A stretch of DNA of 64,000 nucleotides from NCBI RefSeq assembly GCF_000010665.1, contig NC_012796.1, positions 930,001 to 994,000 of the forward strand, written 5' to 3'. This DNA is from Solidesulfovibrio magneticus RS-1 (GTDB taxonomy: Bacteria > Desulfobacterota > Desulfovibrionia > Desulfovibrionales > Desulfovibrionaceae). A program made the translations under genes and the position numbers. This document shows, one piece after another, positions 34,804 to 43,742 of the stretch (its first letter is position 1; each line of letters begins with the position of its first letter). The notes under the pieces were generated by a model. The model worked only from the letters and a program-made list of their open reading frames with translations, was not told where the DNA came from and did no database searches.

Positions 34804-36156
34804 ATGATACCGGATTCGCCGCTTTTTCTGTACGGCTTTTTGCCGGCGGTCCTGGCGCTGTTTTATGTCTCGCCCGTGGGCCTGCGCTGCGGGGTGCTGC
34901 TGGCGGCAAGCGCCGTATATTTCTTTCTGGCCGATGCCGCCGGCCTGCCGGTCCTGGCCGGGGCCATCCTGGGCAACTACCTGCTCGGCCGCCTGATCGA
35001 CGGGGCGAAAGGTCCGGCCCGGCAGCGCTTTGTCGCCCTGGGCGTGGCCGCCAACGTGGCCCTGCTCGCCGTCTATAAATACGTCACGGACGCCGCGCCC
35101 CTTGGCGTGTCGTTCTTCACCTTCTCGGCCATTGCCTATCTGATCGACGTGGGGCGCGGCCAGCTCGCCGCCGAGACAAGCGGTCTGCGTTTCGCCACGG
35201 CCATGGCCTTTTTTCCCAAGATCACCGCCGGCCCCATCGCCCGGTTCGGGCCGCTTTTGCCGGAACTGGCCGTGCCGCGCCCGACGCTTGACGACTTTCG
35301 GGAAGGCGGCTGGAGGCTGGCCGTGGGCCTGGCCAAGAAAACCCTCATCGCCGGAGCCTTGGCCCCCATCGCCGACGACGCCTTCAGCCGGTCGGCCGGC
35401 CTGGACATGGCCACGGCCTGGCTGGGGCTGGTCTGCTACACGGCGCAGATCTACTACGATTTTTCCGGCTACACCGACATGGCCGTGGGCATCGGCCGCC
35501 TGTTCGGGACGCGGCTGCCCGAGAACTTCGACCATCCCTACATCGCCCGCAGCGTGCGCGAATTCTGGCGGCGCTGGCATATTTCCCTGTCCACCTGGTT
35601 TCGCGACTACCTCTACATCCCCCTGGGCGGCGGCCGCGTCGCGCCCTGGCGGGTGCAGTGCAATTTGCTGGTCGTCTTTGCCCTGTGCGGCGTCTGGCAC
35701 GGGGCCACGCTCAATTTTCTGGTCTGGGGCCTGTGGCACGGGGTGTTTTTGTCCCTGGAGCGCACCCGTCTGGGCCGGGCCTTGGACCGCGCCCCGGCCG
35801 TCGTGCGCCACGGCTATCTGCTTGCCGCCGTGATGCTTGGCTGGGTGCTGTTTCGGGCCTCGGACTTCGCCGTGTCGGCGGCCTATTACAAGGCGCTTTT
35901 CTCGTTTACGGCCGAAGGGTTCGATTACGCCTGGCTGGCCGTGGTCACCCGCCAGCGTCTGGCCGCGTTGGCTGCGGCGGTGGTCTTTGCCATGCCTCTT
36001 GGCGGGGTGTGGCAGGCCGTGTGCCGCCGTTTCGGTTCGTTCGAGGCGATTGTGGCTGCCTGGGGCCGTCTGGCCGCCCTGGCCGTGCTGCTTGGAGCCT
36101 CGGCCATGGCCGTGGCCGCCGGCGGCTATTCGCCCTTTATCTACGCGAGGTTCTAG
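34804..36156 (+). CDS. MBOAT-family O-acyltransferase (AlgI-like)
   Basis: 450 residues, about 11 membrane segments. The MBOAT core is clear: FFPKITAGPIAR, IYYDFSGYTDMAVGIGRLFG, FWRRWHISLSTWFRDYLYIP, and the catalytic His299 in LCGVWHGATLNF. AlgI-type proteins pass acetyl groups across the inner membrane for polysaccharide O-acetylation. GGAGG lies about 8 bases before the ATG. The AlgJ-like gene follows 2 bases after its stop, the usual pairing. The acceptor glycan is unknown; the exopolysaccharide locus at 11-24 kb is a candidate on the same strand. Confidence 0.93.
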   Translation: MIPDSPLFLYGFLPAVLALFYVSPVGLRCGVLLAASAVYFFLADAAGLPVLAGAILGNYLLGRLIDGAKGPARQRFVALGVAANVALLAVYKYVTDAAPLGVSFFTFSAIAYLIDVGRGQLAAETSGLRFATAMAFFPKITAGPIARFGPLLPELAVPRPTLDDFREGGWRLAVGLAKKTLIAGALAPIADDAFSRSAGLDMATAWLGLVCYTAQIYYDFSGYTDMAVGIGRLFGTRLPENFDHPYIARSVREFWRRWHISLSTWFRDYLYIPLGGGRVAPWRVQCNLLVVFALCGVWHGATLNFLVWGLWHGVFLSLERTRLGRALDRAPAVVRHGYLLAAVMLGWVLFRASDFAVSAAYYKALFSFTAEGFDYAWLAVVTRQRLAALAAAVVFAMPLGGVWQAVCRRFGSFEAIVAAWGRLAALAVLLGASAMAVAAGGYSPFIYARF

Positions 36157-36158
36157 CC

Positions 36159-37280
36159 ATGGTCCGTCTGGCGAACATCCTGCAAATCCTGGCCGTCGTC
36201 GTTTTTCTGGCCGCGCCCTACGGTCTGCCGCTTATGGGCGTCTCCGGCGGCCGGCTGGCCGTGGAAAACCGCCCCGTGGCCCCGGTTCCGCCCCTGGCCG
36301 AGGCCCTCGACGCGCCCGGGCGCTACGGTCCGGCCCTGGCCGCCCACGTCCGCGACGCCGCGCCCTTTCGCGACCACCTCATCCGGGCCAACAACCGCCT
36401 GCGCCTGGCCCTTTTCGGCGAATCCCCGGTGCCTGGGGTCATCGTCGGTCGGGACGATTGGCTCTATTACAATCTGGAACACGCCCTGGACGACTATCTC
36501 AACGTCGTGCCCCTGTCCGAGCGCGACATGCAGGAGATGGTGCGCGTCCAGGTGGGGCGCCGCGACTGGCTGGCCGCAAGGGGCATCGCCTATCTCATCA
36601 TGTTCGCGCCCAACAAGGAGCGCGTCTATCCCGAGCATCTGCCGCCGGGTCTGCATCCGCTGCGGCCCGACTCCCGCCTGTCCCAGATCATCCCCCGGCT
36701 GCGCGCCGCCGGCCTGGACGTCCTGGATCTGCGCCAGGCGGTGATCGCCGGCAAGACGGCCGGTCGGACCTACATGAAGACCGACACCCACTGGAACGGT
36801 TACGGCGGGCTGCTTGGCGCATCAGCCTTGGTGGCCGCTCTGTCTGGGCGTTTTCCAGCTCTTGAGCCTCTGGACCCTGCCGGCTACGAACTGGCGGTGA
36901 CGGATCGTCCCGGCGGCGATCTGTCCGAGATGTTGCTTCTGCCCGACCTCCGGCGCGAACCCGACGTGTCGGCCAGACCTCGGGGCGCAGCCCTGGCCCG
37001 GGCGGCCGCCCCGGGCGATTATCCCGATCCGGCCGATCATCCCGAGCGGGAGCGGGCCGCCTATGAAACGGACCGCAAGGATTGGCCCCGGGCGGTCTTT
37101 TTCCATGATTCCTTCGCCCGGGCCATGCAAACCCACGCGGCCGAGCGCTTTTCCCGGTCGGTGTTCTTGTGGACCCATGCCCTGGTTCCTTTCGTCATCG
37201 AGAAGGAGCGGCCGGACGTGGTGGTGCTGGAAGTGGTCGAACGGTATGTCTTTGCGCTGTTAGTTGATAGGTCTAACTAG
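36159..37280 (+). CDS. AlgJ/AlgX-like SGNH acetyltransferase
   Basis: 373 residues. The ATG at 36159 is 2 bases after the AlgI-like stop, with GAGG at 8 bases. One N-terminal signal anchor (about 5-22) precedes a periplasmic SGNH-hydrolase-like domain. VIVGRDDWLYYN is the family's first block, TDTHWNGYGG holds the Asp209/His211 pair, and FFHDSFARAM holds the Ser318 nucleophile. All three catalytic residues are present, so it should be active. It transfers acetyl groups delivered by the MBOAT partner to an exported glycan (family knowledge). There is no carbohydrate-binding C-terminal module, so it is AlgJ-like rather than AlgX-like. Confidence 0.9.
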   Translation: MVRLANILQILAVVVFLAAPYGLPLMGVSGGRLAVENRPVAPVPPLAEALDAPGRYGPALAAHVRDAAPFRDHLIRANNRLRLALFGESPVPGVIVGRDDWLYYNLEHALDDYLNVVPLSERDMQEMVRVQVGRRDWLAARGIAYLIMFAPNKERVYPEHLPPGLHPLRPDSRLSQIIPRLRAAGLDVLDLRQAVIAGKTAGRTYMKTDTHWNGYGGLLGASALVAALSGRFPALEPLDPAGYELAVTDRPGGDLSEMLLLPDLRREPDVSARPRGAALARAAAPGDYPDPADHPERERAAYETDRKDWPRAVFFHDSFARAMQTHAAERFSRSVFLWTHALVPFVIEKERPDVVVLEVVERYVFALLVDRSN

Positions 37281-37335
37281 TTGATTTGTAAATGATAGCG
37301 GTCGTGCGTTTTTTGATTTTGCTGGTCGGGGATTG

Positions 37336-37364
37336 TTGACAGCTTTGGCGTTTGCGATTAATAG
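37336..37364 (+). promoter_or_regulatory. Sigma-70-type promoter for the GLFG-repeat gene
   Basis: TTGACA (37336-37341) is followed after 17 bases by TAATAG (37359-37364), about 100 bases before the ATG. The upstream 50 bases are AT-rich. The -35 is perfect; the -10 is only a partial match. Confidence 0.6.
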
Positions 37365-37463
37365 ACTAATTCTGTCGAAAATTAGCGACAGGTCAGGTGT
37401 CGCAGGAATCAGCAAGGCCGGTTTTTTTTACCAAGCCCAGAATCACGACTTGGGAGGCCACAT

Positions 37464-37838
37464 ATGGCGACATTATCCGGTAGTGGCGGACTGTTTGACT
37501 TCAGTTCGCTTTTTTCCAACCTCGGCGGAACCACGGGGGGCGTCAGTCTGTTTGGTTCCACCGACACCGGCACCGGCTTGTTCGGCGGCTTGGGCGGCGG
37601 CCTGACCTTCGGCACTACCGGAACCGGCCTGGACTTCGGCTCGCTGTTTGGGACGGGCGGCTCGCTGTTTGGGACGGGCGGCTCGTTGTTTGGGACCTCC
37701 GGGGGAGGGTTTACTCTCGACTTTTCGAGCCTTGGGGGCACCTCCAGCCTGTTCGGGGGCAGCTTCGGCACGGGCGGCACCCTGGACTTTTCCTCGCTGT
37801 TCGGTTCCGGCGGCACCACCTTCAACTTCTTCAGCTAA
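37464..37838 (+). CDS. GLFG-repeat low-complexity protein
   Basis: 124 residues made almost entirely of Gly, Ser, Thr, Phe and Leu, with no Cys, Lys, Arg, His, Trp or Tyr. Repeats of S/GLFG recur: SLFGS, GLFGG, three tandem SLFGTGG/SLFGTSG units at about 60-81, SLFGG and SLFGS. DFSSLF/DFGSLF occur four times. GGGAGG lies 6 bases before the ATG. It has its own promoter and a strong terminator. No signal peptide is present. The composition resembles FG-nucleoporin and other self-associating disordered proteins; no bacterial family is recognised. It could be a secreted or cell-surface repeat protein using a non-Sec route. The function is unknown. Confidence 0.75.
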   Translation: MATLSGSGGLFDFSSLFSNLGGTTGGVSLFGSTDTGTGLFGGLGGGLTFGTTGTGLDFGSLFGTGGSLFGTGGSLFGTSGGGFTLDFSSLGGTSSLFGGSFGTGGTLDFSSLFGSGGTTFNFFS

Positions 37839-37862
37839 CCACCGGCCGTATAGCGGTGTGAT

Positions 37863-37911
37863 AAAAGCCTGGCAACCATTTGGATTGCCAGGCTTTTGTC
37901 GTTTTTTTTTT
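37863..37911 (+). terminator. Strong terminator of the GLFG-repeat gene (possibly bidirectional)
   Basis: The 13-bp stem AAAAGCCTGGCAA/TTGCCAGGCTTTT is followed by GTCG and nine T. On the other strand TTTTATC follows the same stem, so it may also serve the hemerythrin gene. Confidence 0.92.
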
Positions 37912-37973
37912 GGAGGGCGACGTCGGGTGGGCAGCCAGAGTCGCCGGACCTTGGCGGGAGAAACGTATTGCCG

Positions 37974-38387
37974 TCAGGACGAGGCGGCGTCGTTTTCCCG
38001 GACAAAAGTGGCGAATCGCATGTCCTCGTCGCGGATGTGCCGGATGAACCAACTGCCCAGGTATTCCAGGGTCTCCAGGGAGACAAGGCCGACGCCTTCT
38101 CCCAGGCGGTTTTCGAGTTCCGCCACCATGCCCCGAAAGGCGTCATGCTGCACCCGGTGGGCCGGCAGTTGCGGGTAGCCACGGGCGTCCATCAACGCTT
38201 CCTCGTCCGAGAAATGCCCGTCCGCGTAAAGCCGCATGCCTTGGAAGGCGTCCAGGACGCCTTGACGGTGATGCCCGGCCTCGATTTGGGCGGCCAAGTC
38301 CGTCAGCATGGAGAGAAATAGGGCGTGCTGTTCATCGATAAGCGCAAATCCGGTGCGCAACGAATCAACAAATGCAATCTGTTCCAT
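37974..38387 (-). CDS. Bacteriohemerythrin
   Basis: 137 residues from the ATG at 38387, with AGGAAG at 4 bases. All diiron ligands of the four-helix bundle are present: the early His in ALIDEQHALFLSM, HFSDEEALM (HxxxE), HRVQHDAF (HxxxH) and HIRDEDMRF (HxxxxD). It binds oxygen reversibly in the cytosol and is common in Desulfovibrionaceae. There is no fused sensor domain, so storage, scavenging or delivery of oxygen is likely. It is convergent with the GLFG-repeat gene. Confidence 0.93.
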   Translation of the reverse strand: MEQIAFVDSLRTGFALIDEQHALFLSMLTDLAAQIEAGHHRQGVLDAFQGMRLYADGHFSDEEALMDARGYPQLPAHRVQHDAFRGMVAELENRLGEGVGLVSLETLEYLGSWFIRHIRDEDMRFATFVRENDAASS

Positions 38388-38430
38388 AAAGACTTCCTGA
38401 GAACCTTTCATAAGGAAGGGCGAACCCGCC

Positions 38431-39042
38431 TCAGCGCGGCAAATACCCGTGGTCAGGCCCGGCCTTGCCGGCTTTTTCCGCGGCGCCCTTGGCCGAACCG
38501 TGGCGCTGCTGCCAACAGGCCCGCTCGGCTTCGAGCAGGCCCCAGTTGGTGAGCTTGACCGTGCTGCCCGGCCCCAGCTCCGGATCCTCGCCTTCGGCAT
38601 GTTGCAAAATCAGGCTCACCGGGCGCAAGCGGGAGTCGGAAAAGGACCACTTGTTGCCCATGACCCGGCCTTCCAGATCGCCCTTGTACTGGGTGGGGTC
38701 GCCGTAGAGCGTGAGCATCTCGCCGCTTAACTTGCGGAAAAAGTCCATGTCGCCGTTGCGGTAGCGCATCTTGATCCGCACCACGGCTCCCGGCGCGGCG
38801 CAGGTTCCGACCAACACGTAACCGCCGTCGAAAAACTTGTCGCCAGACACCGGCAACCGTTTGACCCACGGCGCTTCCGACACGTCGCGGGGCTTGCGGA
38901 CGTCCACCCGGGCCTTGGCCTTGGTCGCCGGTTCGCCCAGGGCGATGCCGGCCAGGCTGGTCGGGGTTTCGGCCCGGGCACTGCCGGCGGCCAGCACGGC
39001 CAGAGTCAGGACGGCCAGGAACAGGGCACGGATACGGGGCAT
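38431..39042 (-). CDS. Secreted hypothetical protein
   Basis: 203 residues with a Sec signal peptide (MPRIRALFLAVLTLAVLAAG, cleavage near SARAE). The mature part starts TPTSLAGIALGEPATKAKAR, a pattern common in periplasmic proteins that begin by naming a flux-like amphipathic segment (G-I-x-L-G). Later there are RIKMRYRNGDMDFF, LYGDPTQYKGD and WSFSDSRL. Cys residues lie in VGTCAAPG and ERACWQQ and may form a disulfide. No family function is known to me. It is 44 bases upstream of the hemerythrin gene in the same direction. Confidence 0.75.
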   Translation of the reverse strand: MPRIRALFLAVLTLAVLAAGSARAETPTSLAGIALGEPATKAKARVDVRKPRDVSEAPWVKRLPVSGDKFFDGGYVLVGTCAAPGAVVRIKMRYRNGDMDFFRKLSGEMLTLYGDPTQYKGDLEGRVMGNKWSFSDSRLRPVSLILQHAEGEDPELGPGSTVKLTNWGLLEAERACWQQRHGSAKGAAEKAGKAGPDHGYLPR

Positions 39043-39093
39043 GGCGACTCCTTGGAAATGGGGCGGGCATGTGAGCGGGCCTTGCCGGCGGGG

Positions 39094-39288
39094 TTAACGC
39101 TTTTTGCCCAGGCGGGTGCTGTCATGGACGCCGCGCCGGGTGATTTCGCGGGATTTGAAGGCGTCGAAATCGAATTTTCCCGGCGCGATGACGTCGTGCC
39201 GACGGCTGACGGTCTTGCGGATGACGAGCCACAGCCCGACGCTGACAGCGACGAAGGCCACGGCCACGATTACAAAGCTTTGCCACAT
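39094..39288 (-). CDS. Small membrane protein
   Basis: 64 residues: one N-terminal helix (FVIVAVAFVAVSVGLWLVI) followed by a basic cytoplasmic tail (RKTVSRRHD, ITRRGVHDSTRLGKKR). No clear Shine-Dalgarno precedes the ATG, so the start or the gene itself is less certain. It sits between the secreted hypothetical protein and the PAS chemoreceptor, all on the minus strand with short gaps (44-51 bases). The function is unknown. Confidence 0.58.
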   Translation of the reverse strand: MWQSFVIVAVAFVAVSVGLWLVIRKTVSRRHDVIAPGKFDFDAFKSREITRRGVHDSTRLGKKR

Positions 39289-39332
39289 GGGGTGGATATA
39301 GCCGCAAAGGCGGCGACTGTCATCCGGGAGCG

Positions 39333-40874
39333 TCAGCGCCTGGTCGCACCCACGAAAAGCGCGTTGAGATCATCGGCCACCCGGGACAGTTCTTCCACGG
39401 CCAGGGCGGATTCGGCCATGGCCTGGGAGGTGTCGGAAACGGCCTGGGCGATGTCTTCGCCGGCCCTGGCCGCGGCCTCCCCGGCGTTGGTCTGGCCGGC
39501 GGCGGTGTCGGCGATGGCTCGGACGTGGCGTGAGGTCGCGTCGGCCAGGGACAGGATGGCGTCCAGGGCGGAGCCGGCCTCGCCGGCGATGCCGGCGGTT
39601 TGTCCGACCAGGGCCACGGCCTCGCCGGTGGCCTGGCGGTTGGTCTCGGCGCTTTGGCGGATGGCCGTGACGTTGCGGTCCACCTCGCGGGTGGCGGCCA
39701 TGGTCTTTTCGGCCAGTTTTCGGACTTCATCGGCAACAACAGCGAAGCCTCGGCCCGATTCCCCGGCCCGGGCCGCCTCAATGGCGGCATTAAGCGCCAG
39801 CAGGTTGGTCTGGTCGGCGATGTCGGAGATGACGCCAAGGATGCCGCCCACTTCCGTGGCCTGAGCCGAGAGCGTGTCCATGTGGTTGCCCAGGGCGACG
39901 GCCTTGCCGGACAGTTCGTTCATGCCGGCCAGCACCCTGGCCATGGTGTCGGCCGCGCCGGCGGCCTGGTCGCGGGTTTTTTGGGCCACATCCCCGGCCT
40001 CGCCGGCGGTGCCGGCGATGTCGCGCGCGCCGTGGCCAAGGCTCGTCACCGAGGCGGCCACCTGACCCATGCGGGTCTTCTGGTCGTCAGCGGCCCGGCT
40101 GGCCTGGGACACCTGTTCGGCCAGTACCCGGGCCGCATCGGCCAGGTCGGAAGCCAGGCCGCCGGCTCGGCGGGCCAGTTCGGCGGTCTGGTCGTTTTGC
40201 TGGCAGATGGCCGCTTCCTTGGCCTTGAGCTCGGTCATGTCGAGATAGAGGCAAAGCCCGCCGATGACCGCGCCGGCCGTGTCGCGCAGGGCGAAGACGT
40301 TGGCCAGCACGTCGCGCCGGCCGCCTTTGTGGCCGGTGATGGTGACTTCCAGGTTACTGAAAACCTGTCCCTGGTTCATGGCTTTGCCCACGGCTGTGGG
40401 GCGTCCGGGATCATTATAAAACACTTCGGCCAGGGTGCGGCCGAGCTGGCGCTCGGGCGGCCCGTCGATCTCCAGCATGTTCAGGGTGGCTTGGTTGGTG
40501 AACAGCGTGCGCTCCTTGGGGTCGACCAGCAGGTAGGGGATGGGCAGCCCCTTGGTGATGCCCGACAGAAACCCCCGGGTGGTGCGCATGGACTCGGCCA
40601 GCCCGGCCAGGGCTTCGGCCAGCTCGGGGGGCAGCTCCCCGGCGTCTGGCGCGCGGTCGGCGGCCAGGGCGGCCAGGGCTTCGGCCATGGCCTTGTCCTG
40701 GCGCTGGCGCGCGCCCCCAAGGACCCAAACGGCGGCGGCGGCCGTGGCCGTCGGCAAAAGGCCGCCCATCAGGCCGGCCACGGCCCCGGAGGCGTCCACG
40801 AACCAACCCAACAATGCGGCGGCGGCCAGGGATGCCGCCGTCGCGCCAAGCCAGCCAAGCAATTGTCCGGACAT
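39333..40874 (-). CDS. PAS-containing methyl-accepting chemotaxis protein
   Basis: 513 residues. I prefer the ATG at 40874 (AAGGA at 6 bases) over the ATG at 40880, which directly abuts the AAGGA. Two close N-terminal helices (about 5-55) give no real periplasmic domain, so sensing is cytoplasmic. About residues 100-210 are a PAS domain ([35 protein letters not shown]), which may bind haem or flavin. The methyl-accepting domain follows, with [20 protein letters not shown] at its tip. It probably senses redox or energy state; the cofactor is not visible. It stands 57 bases after a lipoprotein gene. Confidence 0.92.
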   Translation of the reverse strand: MSGQLLGWLGATAASLAAAALLGWFVDASGAVAGLMGGLLPTATAAAAVWVLGGARQRQDKAMAEALAALAADRAPDAGELPPELAEALAGLAESMRTTRGFLSGITKGLPIPYLLVDPKERTLFTNQATLNMLEIDGPPERQLGRTLAEVFYNDPGRPTAVGKAMNQGQVFSNLEVTITGHKGGRRDVLANVFALRDTAGAVIGGLCLYLDMTELKAKEAAICQQNDQTAELARRAGGLASDLADAARVLAEQVSQASRAADDQKTRMGQVAASVTSLGHGARDIAGTAGEAGDVAQKTRDQAAGAADTMARVLAGMNELSGKAVALGNHMDTLSAQATEVGGILGVISDIADQTNLLALNAAIEAARAGESGRGFAVVADEVRKLAEKTMAATREVDRNVTAIRQSAETNRQATGEAVALVGQTAGIAGEAGSALDAILSLADATSRHVRAIADTAAGQTNAGEAAARAGEDIAQAVSDTSQAMAESALAVEELSRVADDLNALFVGATRR

Positions 40875-40931
40875 ACGCATTCCTTGAAGTGCTCTTAACG
40901 TGCTCAGGTGTTGTCGAAACCTGGGAACGCG

Positions 40932-41351
40932 TCAGTTCATGGGCAACATGCGGTGGCGGTCGCTGCTGCCGGCCGTGGTCTGCCAGACGTCGCCGTCCTG
41001 GACGCAGTAGGTCGAGCCGTCGTACTCGACGGTCATACAGTTGCCGTTGATGGCGGCCGGCGTCCAGTCCTTGAATGATCGCAAAGATTTGCCGTCCAAC
41101 ATGTAGTAATAGACGCCGTAGCCGCCGGCGTCCTTGACCAGGCAGTATTCATACTTGTTGGGGCGGTTGAATTCGCCGGGTCGGCTGCGCAAATAACACC
41201 CCATGAGTTTGGGGTCAGGCTCCTTGTTGACCGTGGCATAAACAGACGGCTTCCCGGAGATGTCTGTTTTGCTGACGGCGACAAGGCCGTTGCAGGCGGA
41301 AAGACTGAGGGCGGCCAGTACCGTCAAGATGCACAAGCTCAAGCGGTTCAT
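40932..41351 (-). CDS. Small lipoprotein
   Basis: 139 residues. The signal peptide MNRLSLCILTVLAALSLSAC ends in lipobox LSAC with Cys20. The mature part has four more Cys (MGCYLRS, EYCLVKD, NGNCMTV, TYCVQDG) spaced as two possible disulfides. It ends in a polar tail. It is Tyr-rich (YGVYYYMLDG). Envelope-attached; no family recognised. GGAG is at about 7 bases before the ATG. Upstream, between 41360 and 41400, the DNA is AT-rich and a likely promoter. Confidence 0.75.
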   Translation of the reverse strand: MNRLSLCILTVLAALSLSACNGLVAVSKTDISGKPSVYATVNKEPDPKLMGCYLRSRPGEFNRPNKYEYCLVKDAGGYGVYYYMLDGKSLRSFKDWTPAAINGNCMTVEYDGSTYCVQDGDVWQTTAGSSDRHRMLPMN

Positions 41352-41602
41352 GGGGCGGCTCCTGGTTGAAGGAAAACAGTCTGCCTTTTAATAGACTTTT
41401 TAGGAAGCCATGGCAACAACGGGAGGCGCTGCAAGCGGCGCGTCAGGGGGCTGCCCTGGCGGCGGGGGGGCTGGCATGAAACGTACGCGTCGTGACAGAG
41501 GCGATTGAGGCTTTACCGTCCGTGCCGGCTGTCGTAAAAGACGGCGCTTCTCACACGGCGCGGGCCTCGGCCTCGCCGCCAACCGTCGCCGCGAGGTCGC
41601 CC

Positions 41603-43501
41603 ATGCCCAGACGCCTGCCGCTTGTCGTCCTGTTGATGTCCCTGATGTGCCTCGCCTGCCTGGGCGGCTGCGCCCGCATCGGCGTACGCCCCTCATCCCT
41701 GGACGACCGGGCCGCCAAGCTTGACCGCACGGCGCTCAATTCCGACCGGCCTTCCGAGCGCACCCTGCGGTTCGTGCGCCAGCGCGACCTGGAAGCGTCC
41801 CTGGCCGCCGATCCCGAAACCATGCTGGCCGCCCTGGACGCCGAAGCCCGGGACGAGAAGGACCGGGAGGCGCTTTTCGCCCTGGCCGAACTCTGCTACC
41901 GCGAGGCCGTCAAAAGCAAAGGCGATCCGGCCAAAGCGGCCATGTTCTATCTCTCCAGCGCCGTCTACGCCTATGCCTATCTCTTCGACGACACGTACCG
42001 GCCTGTGCTTGACGTCTACCATCCCTATTCCAGGCAAGCCATGGAGTTCTACAACCGCTCCCTGGCCAACGTGCTGCTCCATGCCCGGGCAACCAACCTG
42101 CGCTACGCCAAGGGCAAGGAACTTCCCTGGCTCATGGGCCGGGTGCGCCTGGCCGAGCGACGCTCGGAGCTGACGTTTAGTCCCGAAGAGGTGGAAAGCT
42201 ACCATCTGGCCTACGAATTCGACGTGCGGGGGCTTACGCCCCAGCAGGTGCGCCTGGGCCTTGGCGTGCCCGTGGCCGTGGTGCGCCGTCCCCCCGAGGG
42301 CGACAAGCTCGCCCCGGCCGAGCGGTTCACCCCGCCCGTGCGTCAGACCTACGCCGCCACCGTCTTTTTGCGCTTCGCCCCGGTCGCCGACGCGGCCAAG
42401 CCGCGCAACCGGATCTACGAGGCCGATTTCGAGATCCACGACCCCATGAAGACCGACGCCCTGGACGTGGCCGGCCGGCGCATCCCCCTGGAGAGTGACC
42501 TGACCACGCCCCTGGCCTTCATGATGCAAAACACTCCCGAACCAAGCGGTCTCGAAGGCATGATGAATCCGGCCGCCTGGGAGAATCTCACCCGCCTCTA
42601 CATGCTCCAGCCCTATGACCCGGGAAAGATTCCCGTGGTCTTCGTCCATGGGCTGCTTTCCTCGCCCTCCACCTGGGCCCCCATGTTCAACGGCCTCATG
42701 GGCGATCCCGAACTGCGTTCCCGCTACCAGTTCTGGTTTTTCCGCTACCCCACCGGCAATCCCATGCTCTTTTCGGCCGGCTCCCTGCGCGCCTCCCTGG
42801 ACGAGGCCCGCCGCGTCTTCGATCCCGACGGCACAAATCCCGCCTTCAACGACATGGTGGTGGTGGGTCACAGCATGGGCGGCCTGCTGACCCAAACCCT
42901 GGTGGAAGACAGCGGCGACGATCTCTGGAACGCCTTTTCCAAAGCGCCCCTGGACACCCTTGCCGTGTCGCCCGACGTGCGCGACGCCCTGCGCCGCACC
43001 TTCTTTTTCTCCCGCCGGCCCTACATCACGCGGGTGGTCTTCATCGCCACGCCCCATCGCGGCTCGGAAATGGCGCTCGGCATCATCGGCAAGATCGGCC
43101 GCACGCTCATTACCCTGCCGCTGACGGTGCTCAAGCCTTTTGGCGCGGTCACCGCCGCCTTGGCCCACGCCGGCAAGACGCCGGGCGGCGCCCAGGCCGC
43201 CGTCGACAAGATGCCGACCGGCGTCGACAGCCTCTCGCCCAACAACCAAGCGCTCAAGATCCTGGTCGAAAAGCCCTTGGCCACGCCCTACCATTCCATC
43301 ATCGGCAACGAGAAAAAGTCCGATGTCGCCGGCGGCTCCGACGGCGTGGTGCCCTACTGGAGCTCCCATCTCGACGGCGCGCAGTCGGAAAAGATCGTCC
43401 ACTCCGGCCACAGCGCCCAGGACCACCCCCTGGCCATCCGCGAAGTGCGGCGTATTCTGCTGGAGCACTTGAAGGATGCTCCAGCGCCGGCGGCGCAGTA
43501 G
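41603..43501 (+). CDS. Alpha/beta-hydrolase (lipase-like) lipoprotein
   Basis: 632 residues from the ATG at 41603, with GAGG at 8 bases. The signal peptide ends in lipobox LGGC. The N-terminal 300 residues are a helical and beta accessory region (REALFALAELCYREAVKSK, GLGVPVAVVRR). The hydrolase core holds PVVFVHGLLSSPSTW (oxyanion loop), VVVGHSMGGLL with the GxSxG nucleophile Ser, and HSGHSAQDHP near the end as the likely catalytic His. FIATPHRGSEMA is typical of PGAP1/lipase-like members. It is anchored to the outer or inner membrane. The substrate is unknown. It is followed by palindromic element D. Confidence 0.85.
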   Translation: MPRRLPLVVLLMSLMCLACLGGCARIGVRPSSLDDRAAKLDRTALNSDRPSERTLRFVRQRDLEASLAADPETMLAALDAEARDEKDREALFALAELCYREAVKSKGDPAKAAMFYLSSAVYAYAYLFDDTYRPVLDVYHPYSRQAMEFYNRSLANVLLHARATNLRYAKGKELPWLMGRVRLAERRSELTFSPEEVESYHLAYEFDVRGLTPQQVRLGLGVPVAVVRRPPEGDKLAPAERFTPPVRQTYAATVFLRFAPVADAAKPRNRIYEADFEIHDPMKTDALDVAGRRIPLESDLTTPLAFMMQNTPEPSGLEGMMNPAAWENLTRLYMLQPYDPGKIPVVFVHGLLSSPSTWAPMFNGLMGDPELRSRYQFWFFRYPTGNPMLFSAGSLRASLDEARRVFDPDGTNPAFNDMVVVGHSMGGLLTQTLVEDSGDDLWNAFSKAPLDTLAVSPDVRDALRRTFFFSRRPYITRVVFIATPHRGSEMALGIIGKIGRTLITLPLTVLKPFGAVTAALAHAGKTPGGAQAAVDKMPTGVDSLSPNNQALKILVEKPLATPYHSIIGNEKKSDVAGGSDGVVPYWSSHLDGAQSEKIVHSGHSAQDHPLAIREVRRILLEHLKDAPAPAAQ

Positions 43502-43514
43502 GAAGAGGGGGAGT

Positions 43515-43600
43515 GCCTCCGGCGGCTGGGGGCCTGAGGCCCCCAGACCCCCCAGATGGGAAAAGGGGGGGCTTGGCGGGGGCGAGGGCAAGCGCGTTTC
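43515..43600. repeat. Mosaic palindromic element D (short)
   Basis: It starts 13 bases after the hydrolase stop with GCCTCCGGCGGCTGGGGGCC, pairs with GGCCCCCAG, then CCCCCC pairs with GGGGGG around AGATGGGAAAA. The first 38 bases are the same as element C. The right boundary is approximate. Confidence 0.6.
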
Positions 43601-43626
43601 CGACGGCCGCGCTCCGGTTTTGTTGG

Positions 43627-43718
43627 TTGTCACGAGATTGTCACACGGCTAGGGCCTTGCCCCCGACCGGCTTGCCGCCTATACCTTGCCCGTCACGAAA
43701 CCGCCTCGGATTCGTCAC
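43627..43718 (+). promoter_or_regulatory. Pho-box and further TCAC half-sites upstream of the phosphate operon
   Basis: TTGTCAC-GAGA-TTGTCAC at 43627-43644 has the exact 7-4-7 Pho-box layout. Two more CGTCAC half-sites start at 43691 and 43713, 22 bases apart (two 11-base periods). A TATACC (43680-43685) could be a -10. The PhoR-like ATG is at 43743. Confidence 0.65.
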
Positions 43719-43742
43719 GCTTCTGCCATGTCGGGAGGGGAA

